This document shows positions 7,230 to 13,714 of a stretch of 15,552 bases of DNA, piece by piece. A program made the translations under genes and the position numbers. The stretch is from assembly GCA_030042885.1 (NCBI GenBank), contig JASHYW010000282.1:1-15552 (forward strand). The letters run 5' to 3'. This DNA is from Streptosporangiaceae bacterium. GTDB lineage: Bacteria > Actinomycetota > Actinomycetes > Streptosporangiales > Streptosporangiaceae. Position 1 is the first letter of the stretch. Each line of letters opens with the position of its first letter. The notes beneath the pieces were generated by a model. That model was not told the origin of the DNA. It did not search any database and saw only the letters and a list, made by a program, of their open reading frames with translations.

Positions 7230-7259
7230 CTCGCACGGGCCTTCTGGGCCCGTGCGAGC
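7229..7259 (+). terminator. Hairpin after the DUF59 gene
   Basis: GCTCGCACGGGCC and GGCCCGTGCGAGC form a perfect 13-bp stem around a five-base loop (TTCTG). It begins in the stop codon of the DUF59 gene. There is no T-run, as is common for actinobacterial hairpin terminators. It separates the first two genes from the alcohol dehydrogenase, which then needs its own promoter or read-through. Confidence 0.75.
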
Positions 7260-7325
7260 GGGTTCTACGGGTCGGCGCCTGGACACAGGCAGAAACCGCA
7301 GCGGGTCCGGAACACGACTCGAACT

Positions 7326-7373
7326 TTGACAAAAATACTGGAGAGACAGTTCTCTCCCAGACCCCCGGAGGAA
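7326..7373 (+). promoter_or_regulatory. Leader of the alcohol dehydrogenase: -35-like box, dyad and ribosome site
   Basis: TTGACA at 7326-7331 is a perfect -35 box, but no good -10 lies 17 bases on. GGAGAGA (7340-7346) and TCTCTCC (7351-7357) are inverted repeats separated by CAGT and sit where a regulator could block transcription. GGAGGAAG (7367-7374 region) is placed well before the ATG at 7379. The promoter is a suggestion; the dyad and ribosome site are directly visible. Confidence 0.5.
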
Positions 7374-7378
7374 GACCA

Positions 7379-8404
7379 ATGAAGGCCGTCCGCTTGCACC
7401 AATTCCACGCCCAGCCGATGGTCGACGACATACCCGAGCCCACGATCAGCGGACCGCTCGACGTGATCGTTAAGATCGGCGGTGCCGGGGTCTGCCGCAC
7501 CGACCTGCATATCATCGAGGGCCAGTGGGACGCGGCGATGCATACGCCGCTGCCGTACGTCCTGGGCCACGAGAACGCGGGCTGGGTGCACGAGGTCGGC
7601 TCCGCCGTCACAAACGTGCAGCCGGGCGACACCGTCATCCTGCATCCCACGCCCACCTGCGGGCTGTGCCACGCGTGCCGGGCGGGCGACGACATGCACT
7701 GCGAGAACGCCTCGTTCCCCGGGCTATCTCGAGACGGAGGCATGGCGGAGTACCTGGTGACCTCGGCCCGGGCCTGCATCAAGCTCAACCCGGAGACCCG
7801 GCCGCAGGACGTCGCCGCGCTCGCCGACGCGGGCATCACCGCCTACCACGCGGTCCGCAAGGCCATCCCGCTGCTGTACCCCGGCACCACCTGCGTGGTG
7901 ATCGGCGCGGGCGGGCTCGGCCACATCGGTATCCAGTGCCTGGCCACGCTCACCGCCACCACCATCATCGTGGTGGACGCCAACCCGGACGCGCTCAAGC
8001 TGGCATCGGAGCTGGGGGCGCAGCACACCGTGATGGCCGACGGCAGCCAGCGGCAGGCGGTGGCGGACCTGACCGGCGGTCGCGGCGCTCACGTCGTGCT
8101 CGACTTCGTGGCCGAGCAGGGCGCCGAGGCCGACGGATGGGCGATGACCCGCCAGGCCGGCTCGTACTTCGTGATCGGCTACGGCGGCACGGTGCACATC
8201 CCGACGCTCGACATCATCTCCACCGAGCGCAACATCATCGGCAACATCGTCGGCACCTACAACGACCTGGCCGAACTGATGGCGCTGGCCCAGGCCGGGA
8301 AGGTCACGCTGCACACCAGGGTCTACCCGCTCGGTGCCGCCGCCGATGCCTTCGCCGATCTGGACGCCGGCCGGGTCCGCGGCCGCGCGATCCTCGTCCC
8401 CTGA
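7379..8404 (+). CDS. Zinc-dependent NAD(P)-alcohol dehydrogenase (MDR family)
   Basis: A 341-residue medium-chain dehydrogenase. Catalytic-zinc ligands are C39 (GVCRTDLH) and H64-E65 (GHENAG). Structural-zinc cysteines are C94, C97, C100 and C108 (CGLCHAC plus C). The nucleotide fold has GAGGLG (177-182), and D201 after the second strand favours NAD over NADP. It should oxidise a primary or secondary alcohol to an aldehyde or ketone in the cytosol. The closest relatives I recall are the alcohol dehydrogenases downstream of propane monooxygenase genes, which act on propanols, so the substrate is inferred from context. Start ATG 7379 has GGAGGAAG about six bases upstream. A hairpin and about 120 bases separate it from the DUF59 gene. 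The GroEL gene that often follows in such clusters is not present. Confidence 0.93.
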   Translation: MKAVRLHQFHAQPMVDDIPEPTISGPLDVIVKIGGAGVCRTDLHIIEGQWDAAMHTPLPYVLGHENAGWVHEVGSAVTNVQPGDTVILHPTPTCGLCHACRAGDDMHCENASFPGLSRDGGMAEYLVTSARACIKLNPETRPQDVAALADAGITAYHAVRKAIPLLYPGTTCVVIGAGGLGHIGIQCLATLTATTIIVVDANPDALKLASELGAQHTVMADGSQRQAVADLTGGRGAHVVLDFVAEQGAEADGWAMTRQAGSYFVIGYGGTVHIPTLDIISTERNIIGNIVGTYNDLAELMALAQAGKVTLHTRVYPLGAAADAFADLDAGRVRGRAILVP

Positions 8405-8443
8405 CTGGTCCCCGGCTCCCGGCACGGCCACATCGGCCCGGCG

Positions 8444-8449
8444 TAGGCT
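8444..8449 (+). promoter_or_regulatory. Possible -10 box for a leaderless transcript
   Basis: TAGGCT fits TANNNT and ends six bases before the ATG at 8456, the spacing expected if transcription starts at the first base of the start codon. No ribosome site lies before that ATG, which supports a leaderless message. No -35 box was recognised. Confidence 0.45.
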
Positions 8450-8455
8450 GCCCCT

Positions 8456-9055
8456 ATGAGTCCCATCTCGCGCGGCTTCCACGGCCGGCGTCGCGAGGCG
8501 GCCGAGGGCCGGGTGCCGCCGGGCCAGTACGTGACCCACGACTTTCCTGTCCTGTCGACCGGGCCCACGCCGCACACGGCGCTGGCCAACTGGACCTTCT
8601 CCATCGAAGGCGGCACCGGGGCGAAGAGCTGGACGTGGCAGGAATTCCAGGCCCTGCCCGCCGAGACGGTCACGGTGGACATCCACTGCGTGACCCGGTG
8701 GTCCAAGCTCGACACTACCTGGACGGGCGTGTCCCTCGACGTCCTGCTCGGGGCGGTTTCGCATGACGCGCCCTACGTGCTCGCCTTCTGTGACGGCGGC
8801 TACACGACCAACCTGCCGGTAGCCGACCTGACCGGCGGGAAGGCCTGGGTGGCCTACAGCTACAACGGCGGCCCGCTCCCGCCCGAGCACGGCGGCCCGG
8901 CCCGGCTGCTCGTCCCGCACCTGTACTTCTGGAAGAGCGCCAAGTGGGTGCGCGGGCTGCGGCTGCGCGATACCGACGAGCCGGGATTCTGGGAGATGTA
9001 CGGCTACAACATGTACGGAGACCCATGGCGGGAACAGCGGTACGCGGGCGACTGA
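8456..9055 (+). CDS. Sulfite-oxidase-like molybdopterin oxidoreductase
   Basis: A 199-residue single-domain protein of the sulfite oxidase/YedY-like fold. The segment VDIHCVTRWSKLDTTWTGV carries C78, the expected cysteine ligand of the molybdenum cofactor. Other family features are SLDVLLGAV, VLAFCDGGYTTNLPV and the end segment LYFWKSAKWVRGLRL with a final GFWE-GY-YGDPW. There is no signal peptide, Tat motif or heme domain, so it is probably cytosolic and receives or gives electrons through a partner. The next gene starts 31 bases before its stop and encodes a flavin reductase, the obvious partner. The physiological substrate is unknown. No ribosome site precedes the ATG; see the leaderless -10 box at 8444. 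Confidence 0.9.
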   Translation: MSPISRGFHGRRREAAEGRVPPGQYVTHDFPVLSTGPTPHTALANWTFSIEGGTGAKSWTWQEFQALPAETVTVDIHCVTRWSKLDTTWTGVSLDVLLGAVSHDAPYVLAFCDGGYTTNLPVADLTGGKAWVAYSYNGGPLPPEHGGPARLLVPHLYFWKSAKWVRGLRLRDTDEPGFWEMYGYNMYGDPWREQRYAGD

Positions 9056-9765
9056 CCTGGCAGACTGCCACGGTCGGCTCGATCGTCGACGAGACGGCCA
9101 GGGTGCGCACCTTGTCGCTCAAACTGCCGGACTGGGCGGGCCACCGGGCCGGCCAGCACCTCGACGTCAGGCTCACCGCCGACGACGGCTACCAGGCCGA
9201 GCGCGCCTACTCGATCGCGACGGCGCCCGGCGAGCCGGCCGCGATCACAGTGGAGCGGCTGGACGACGGCGAGGTCTCCCCGTACCTCACCCAGGAGCTG
9301 CAGCCGGGAGACCAGATCGAGGTGCGCGGACCGGTCGGCGGCTACTTCGTGTGGGACCCGGTCGACGGCGGGCCGCTCATGCTGGTGGCAGGCGGATCTG
9401 GCATCGTCCCGTTGCGGGCCATGCTGCGGCACCGGGCCCGGGAGGAGAGCCCCGTCCCGGTGCGGCTGTTGTACTCCTCCCGCAGCTGGCCGGAGGTGAT
9501 CTACCGCGCCGAACTCGACCAGCGCGCCCCGGGCGTCGCGGTGATCCACACGCTGACCCGGGAGCAGCCGGCGGGCTGGACGGGCTACGCCCGCCGGGTC
9601 GACCAGCAGATGCTCGCCGAGGTGGCCTGGCCCGCGACGCAGGCGCCGCTGGCCTACGTGTGCGGCCCGACGAGTTTCGTGGAGACCGTGGCGGCCGGAC
9701 TGGTGGCGCTCGGCTACTCGCCGGGCCGGGTCAAGACCGAGCGGTTCGGCGCCACCGGAAGCTGA
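9025..9765 (+). CDS. Ferredoxin-reductase-type FAD/NAD(P)-binding oxidoreductase
   Basis: A 246-residue flavoprotein of the ferredoxin-NADP reductase family. The FAD motif RAYSIA (60-65) is followed by VRGPVGGYF, the nucleotide-binding GGSGIVPLRAML (123-134) and YVCGPTSFVE (211-220); the end reads VKTERFG. It lacks the 2Fe-2S domain found in many related oxygenase reductases. It should move electrons between NAD(P)H and the adjacent molybdoprotein or another acceptor. ATG 9025 overlaps the preceding gene by 31 bases and places the conserved fold start (LTWQTATVGSIVDET) near residue 10. An in-frame start further upstream at 8944 would add residues with no family similarity. The gap to the next gene is under 30 bases. 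Confidence 0.9.
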   Translation: MAGTAVRGRLTWQTATVGSIVDETARVRTLSLKLPDWAGHRAGQHLDVRLTADDGYQAERAYSIATAPGEPAAITVERLDDGEVSPYLTQELQPGDQIEVRGPVGGYFVWDPVDGGPLMLVAGGSGIVPLRAMLRHRAREESPVPVRLLYSSRSWPEVIYRAELDQRAPGVAVIHTLTREQPAGWTGYARRVDQQMLAEVAWPATQAPLAYVCGPTSFVETVAAGLVALGYSPGRVKTERFGATGS

Positions 9766-9793
9766 TGGTGACTTCGGCGGAGGGAGGCCTGTG

Positions 9794-10054
9794 ATGGAGC
9801 CGCTCGAAGACAGGGTGCTCGACGGCAACGCGATCGGCGGCTTGCTGCTCGAGGTGTTCGGCACCGAGATGACCACGGCCACCGGCACGTGCGGCTGCTG
9901 CGGCGCGGCGGGCCAGGTGGCCGAGCTGGCCGTGTACCAGCCGGGGCTGGGCACCGTCGTGCGCTGCCGCCACTGTGACAACGTGCTCATGGTCTTCGTG
10001 CAGGTCCGCGGCGTCACCTGCGTTGACCTGCAGGGGCTGGCCAGCCTGACCTAG
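9794..10054 (+). CDS. DUF6510 family small zinc-ribbon protein
   Basis: An 86-residue protein beginning MEPLEDRVLDGNAIGGLLLE. It has two Cys pairs, TCGCCGAAG and CRHCDN, spaced as in a zinc ribbon. From memory, DUF6510 proteins follow sulfite-oxidase-like and ferredoxin-reductase genes in many actinobacteria, exactly this order, so it is probably an accessory of that redox pair; its biochemical role is unknown. GGAGGGAGG precedes two adjacent starts, GTG 9791 and ATG 9794; ATG 9794 has better spacing. Its stop overlaps the end of the converging DUF222 pseudogene. Confidence 0.85.
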   Translation: MEPLEDRVLDGNAIGGLLLEVFGTEMTTATGTCGCCGAAGQVAELAVYQPGLGTVVRCRHCDNVLMVFVQVRGVTCVDLQGLASLT

Positions 10055-10920
10055 CCAGTGGGGGTCGAGAGCGTGGGGGCTGTTCCCGCATCCGGCGTAC
10101 TGGGCGGGCTACCCGGCCCTCGCCGGTGGGAGACGTGGACCCAGGCCTTGACCGGCTGCGCGGCCCGCTCGGGCAGCAGACCACTGGCCACCAGCCGCCG
10201 CATGGCCTCGTGAAAGCCTCGTGGTAGCGCTGGTCATGGCTGCGGGTGTCCTCGGCCCCGGCCGGAGCAGACAGGGCGTCCAGTACCGCGGTCACCACGG
10301 CCGCGCACTCCGGCGTCAGGTCGCCATTCACCACCCCCGCGCCGTCGAACGTGGTCTCCAACCGCAGGGACCGGTCCTCGAAGCTGTCATTCGGGCCGTC
10401 GCCGGAGGTGTCGGGCAGGAGCGGGCGTAGATCTCCGCGGCCAGCCTGGCCAAGTCCTCCAGGGGCGCGCCGGCCTGGGCGGCCGCGATCAAGATCGCGT
10501 CCGCCGCCGGGCGGCAGTCCTCCGGCAGCTTGTCCGACCACTCGCAGATGGTCCGCGCGTACGACTCCGAGACCACCCCTCCCGCGGCCAGCGCCGCGGC
10601 GACCTGGGGTGGGCGGCGGCACGGCGGACCCAGGCGGTATGCGCGGTCGCGGTGCCCTTGGTGACCCGGGTGCGGTGGATCAGCCAGGAACGCGGGCTGT
10701 AGTCCGCGTCGGCCGAGTAGCCCTGCCCGCAGATGAAGGCACCCAGGATCGAGGCCCGTGCCGCGGTGCTCATCGAGCTGAACTGCTCGAGGGCTTGCAG
10801 GCACTGCGCTTGCTCCTCGGTCACCATCTCCGTCGCGTCCGTCGCGCTGAGGAACCTCAGCGCGACGCGCAGCATCCCCAGCGCTTCGGTCGTGGTGACG
10901 GGAGACGGGATAGTGCTCAC
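10051..10920 (-). pseudogene. DUF222 (13E12-like, HNH-endonuclease family) gene, three frameshifts and truncated
   Basis: The start is sound: GAGGAGG then GTG at 10920, encoding MLRVALRFLSATDATEMVTE, then ARASILGAFICGQGYSADAD and TAHTAWVRRAAAHP. The protein then continues in a second frame (QVAAALAAGGVVSESYARTI; CEWSDKLPEDCRPAADAILI), a third (DTSGDGPNDSFEDRSLRLET; VVTAVLDALS) and a fourth (EAMRRLVASGLLPERAAQPV then KAWVHVS). Each switch is repaired by adding one C, near 10605, 10418 and 10210. After KAWVHVS the family similarity ends and a stop follows at 10051-10053. The C-terminal HNH nuclease part is therefore missing. Such DUF222-HNH genes are multi-copy and often broken in actinobacteria. 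Confidence 0.8.
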
Positions 10921-11078
10921 CTGGCTTACCTCCTCAGGGCGTCTCGCGGTTCTATGGGTTCACGTTCGAAGTGGCGAGACGAGCTGCTGATCCAAGTCTT
11001 GGAATGACGGGCCTTATCGGCCAGCGGGGGGGCCGACGGCCCTAGGATCAACTCAACTTCGGATTCGGGAGGGCAATG

Positions 11079-11885
11079 ATGCCAACGGTGCAGGCGAACG
11101 GAATCGAGATCAACTACGAAGTGCAGGGCGAAGGCGAGCCCATGGTCCTGATCCCGTACCTGGCAGCCGACCAGGCCTGCTACGCGTTCCAGGTAGCCGA
11201 GTACGCCAAGCACTTCACCTGCTTCAGCGTCGACCTGCGCGGCGCGGGCCTGTCCAGCAAGCCGGAAGGCGTCTACACCACCGAACTGCTGGCCGACGAC
11301 ATCGCGGCGTTCATGCAGGCCGCCGGGATCGGCCAGGCGCACATCTTCGGGGTCTCGCTCGGCGCGTCGGTTGGTACCTGGCTGGCCGCCAGGTACCCGG
11401 AGCGAGTGAAGACGCTGCAGCTGCACAGCGCCTGGGATAAGACCGACCCGTTCCTGCGGGTCATCGTCCAGATCTGGCAGATCATGGCCCAGGCCCTGGC
11501 CAGCGTCACCGAGATGGTCATCCAGGGCATTTTCCCGTTCTGCTTCACTCCCGAGATGTACGCGGCGCGGCCCGATTACGTCGATTCCCTCGCCGAGTTC
11601 GTCCGCGGTCGCCCGATGCCACCGGTGGACGCCTTCATCCGCCAGTCCGGCGCCGTGCTCGCCCACGACGCGACGGCCATTCTCGGCTCGATCCAGGCCC
11701 CGACCCTGATCACGTACGGGCGGCACGACATCGTGACCTCGACCCGGTTCGCTGAGCCGCTGACCGAGGGGATCGCGAACACCGAGCTCATCGTGTTCGA
11801 AGACTGCGCGCACGCCGCGATCTACGAGGACGTTGAGGGGTTCAACCAGCGGACGCTGGCCTTCCTGCAGCGCCACAGAGGCTGA
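11079..11885 (+). CDS. Alpha/beta hydrolase
   Basis: A 268-residue alpha/beta-hydrolase-fold enzyme. The oxyanion region is MVLIPYLAAD, the nucleophile elbow is FGVSLGAS with S93, and the remaining triad members are D217 (YGRHDIV) and H245 (EDCAHAAIYED). VDLRGAGLSSKP is the usual strand-loop before the elbow. The cap region, rich in Phe/Met/Ile (about 125-190), points to a hydrophobic substrate, which cannot be named. Two ATGs stand in tandem (11076, 11079); GGGAGGG at 11067-11073 is better spaced for the second. TAGGAT at 11043-11048 may be its -10 box. It stands alone, with the converging-side neighbour 56 bases downstream. Confidence 0.9.
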   Translation: MPTVQANGIEINYEVQGEGEPMVLIPYLAADQACYAFQVAEYAKHFTCFSVDLRGAGLSSKPEGVYTTELLADDIAAFMQAAGIGQAHIFGVSLGASVGTWLAARYPERVKTLQLHSAWDKTDPFLRVIVQIWQIMAQALASVTEMVIQGIFPFCFTPEMYAARPDYVDSLAEFVRGRPMPPVDAFIRQSGAVLAHDATAILGSIQAPTLITYGRHDIVTSTRFAEPLTEGIANTELIVFEDCAHAAIYEDVEGFNQRTLAFLQRHRG

Positions 11886-11941
11886 CCCCGCTGGCACGGG
11901 GTGGGCGAGGAGCGCCGGCGACGTGCTGCTCATCTGGCACG

Positions 11942-12658
11942 ATGGGCGGCATGGATCAACTGAGCCATGACGCCCATACCAGGCTGAGCCGGCCGGAGGC
12001 CTCGGACGCGGTCGCCGGCATCGGGTGGCGTTACGTGCTGGGCGAGTTCCGGACGCAGGTGCTGACCGGATCACTCCCGCTAGCGGCCGATGTGGCCGCG
12101 CGGGCGGCGGCCGTGGCCTGCGCCGACGGGCACCTGCGGATGGACGTCCGCTCGGACCGGGTGGTGCTGTCGCTGCAGACCGCCGAGATCTCCTGGGTGA
12201 CGCCGCTCGACGTGGAGCTCGCGCACCGGATCTCCGAGGTGGTGGGCGAGTTCAGGCTGACCACGCAGAGCGGCGCCGGTACCGCCGACACGCGATCGGT
12301 CCAGGTGATCGAGATCGGGATCGACGCCATGGACATCGCAGCCATCCGGCCGTTCTGGAAGGCGGTGCTCGGCTACGCCGACGAGCCCGGCAGGTCCGGG
12401 CCGCGGGACCCGCTGGTCGACCCGCTCGGCCAGGGGCCGACGGTCTGGTTCCAGCAAATGGACGCGCCGCGCCCGCAGCGCAACCGCATTCACCTCGACG
12501 TGTCGGTGCCGCACGACGAGGCGCGGCAGCGCATCGCGGCCGTGGTGGCGGCGGGCGGCACCCTGACCTATGACGCGGAGGCCCCCGCGTTCTGGGTCCT
12601 GGCCGATCCGGAGGGCAATGAGGCCTGCATCACGACCTGGCAGGGGCGGGAGGGGTAG
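11942..12658 (+). CDS. Pterin-dehydratase-like / VOC (glyoxalase) fusion protein
   Basis: A 238-residue two-domain protein. Residues about 15-95 follow the 4a-hydroxytetrahydrobiopterin dehydratase fold (SDAVAGIGWRYVLGEFRTQV; AADGHLRMDVRSDRVVLSLQ without the first A; LDVELAHRISEVV) but lack the HH pair that is catalytic in true dehydratases, with DGHLRMD in that position. Residues about 118-238 are a VOC domain (QVIEIGIDAMDIAAIRPFWK; AVLGYADEP; RIHLDVSVPHDEA; FWVLADPEGNEACITTW). From memory this fusion is widespread in actinobacteria and its substrate is not known. The start is uncertain: ATG 11942 and ATG 11951 both lack a convincing ribosome site. Confidence 0.85.
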   Translation: MGGMDQLSHDAHTRLSRPEASDAVAGIGWRYVLGEFRTQVLTGSLPLAADVAARAAAVACADGHLRMDVRSDRVVLSLQTAEISWVTPLDVELAHRISEVVGEFRLTTQSGAGTADTRSVQVIEIGIDAMDIAAIRPFWKAVLGYADEPGRSGPRDPLVDPLGQGPTVWFQQMDAPRPQRNRIHLDVSVPHDEARQRIAAVVAAGGTLTYDAEAPAFWVLADPEGNEACITTWQGREG

Positions 12659-12686
12659 CCGGCCGGGGCGGGACGGGTAGCCGTGC

Positions 12687-12941
12687 GTGCGCGTGACGGC
12701 CGAGGCGCTGCCGTTCGCCGACGGCGCCTCCCGGGCGGCGATGGCGGTGCTCAGCATCCACCACTGGACCGGCAAGGCGCGCGGCCTGGCCGAGATGCGC
12801 AGGGTGAGCCGCGGCCCGGTGGTGCTGTTCGGCGGCAACGAGCGCGACCTGAACACGTCGTGGTTGCCTGGCCCTGATCGGTAAGGGCACCTGCTCGGGC
12901 TCGACGAGCTCGACCTCGGCTACCGGGTCATCATCGCCTAG
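12687..12941 (+). pseudogene. Remnant of a class I SAM methyltransferase gene
   Basis: The frame encodes VTAEALPFADGASRAAMAVL, then SIHHWTGKARGLAEMRRVSR and GPVVLFGGNE, the middle of a UbiE-like methyltransferase (post-motif II to motif III). It meets a TAA at 12882-12884, and in the same frame resumes as GHLLGLDELDLGYRVIIA, which resembles the normal C-terminus of this family. The SAM-binding N-terminus (GxGxG) is absent and about 70 residues seem to be deleted between the two pieces. The final stop overlaps the stop of the converging ParA gene. It is not expected to be functional. Confidence 0.65.
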
Positions 12942-13714
12942 AGCCCGGCCATGGTGGGCTCATCCGCGGGTTTCTCGCCGGCGTTCAGCTCGGACCAAAG
13001 AGAGCGGAAGGCGCGGGCGGCCTGGCTGCGGGGGGCGAAGACGGTGACCGGGGCCCGCTCCACGGACATGCGCTCTATGAGGGAGAGAGCAGGGATCGGG
13101 GTGGCTGCCACCCAGGACCGTTCGGCCAAAAGTTTTTCTGTGATCTCCTGGTGCAGCCGTTTACGGCGGTCGACCATGGAGAAAAAGGCGCGCACCTCTG
13201 GCTGACGGCCAGTGAAGCCGGCCACGAACTCGGTGAGCTGGTCCAGGGTGCGTACCGACAGCGTGGTCGGGATCAGCGGGACCAGCAGCACGTCGGCGGC
13301 GTGCATGACGTTTTCCGAGACCAGCGAGATGCTCGGCGGGCAGTCCAGGAACACGTTGTCGTATTCGGCGGCGAGCGGCCGGAGCAGCTGGGCGATCTTG
13401 CGGGTGGGCTTCTTGTCGGCGCCGTCGAGGAGCAGGTCCATGTTGCGGTAGGTGAAATCGGCCGGGAGCAGGTCGAGGTTCTCGAAGTCGGTGCCCTTGA
13501 TCGCGTCGTCCAGGGCCTTCGAGCCGCGGATGAGCGCCTTCCCGCCGCCCTTGACCCGGGGCTTGACCCGGAACAGGAAGCTGGCCGCGCCCTGCGGGTC
13601 CAGGTCCCACAGCAGGGTGCGGTAGCCGTCGGCGGCGGACAAGTAGGCGAGGTTGACCGCAGCGGTGGTCTTGCCGACGCCGCCCTTGATGTTGTAGGTG
13701 GCGTAGATCTTCAC
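12938..13714 (-). CDS. ParA/MinD-type ATPase, orphan
   Basis: A 258-residue cytosolic ATPase. KGGVGKTT (10-17) is the deviant Walker A motif with its signature lysine. WDLDPQGAASF is the A' motif and DNVFLDCPPS is Walker B. There is no N-terminal DNA-binding domain, so it resembles the small ParA proteins that place plasmids or protein cargo along the nucleoid. No ParB gene or parS-like site is seen nearby. The GTG start overlaps the stop of the upstream CHAD gene (GTGA), so the two proteins are made together. The C-terminal tail (ELNAGEKPADEPTMAGL) is short and acidic. Chromosome partition by this protein is unlikely; positioning of a CHAD-bound cargo is an inference. Confidence 0.9.
   Translation of the reverse strand: MKIYATYNIKGGVGKTTAAVNLAYLSAADGYRTLLWDLDPQGAASFLFRVKPRVKGGGKALIRGSKALDDAIKGTDFENLDLLPADFTYRNMDLLLDGADKKPTRKIAQLLRPLAAEYDNVFLDCPPSISLVSENVMHAADVLLVPLIPTTLSVRTLDQLTEFVAGFTGRQPEVRAFFSMVDRRKRLHQEITEKLLAERSWVAATPIPALSLIERMSVERAPVTVFAPRSQAARAFRSLWSELNAGEKPADEPTMAGL

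Noticed and set aside
10926..12074. Long minus-strand open frame opposite the alpha/beta hydrolase.
   Set aside because: The plus strand encodes a clear hydrolase with its catalytic triad; the minus frame is an antisense shadow.
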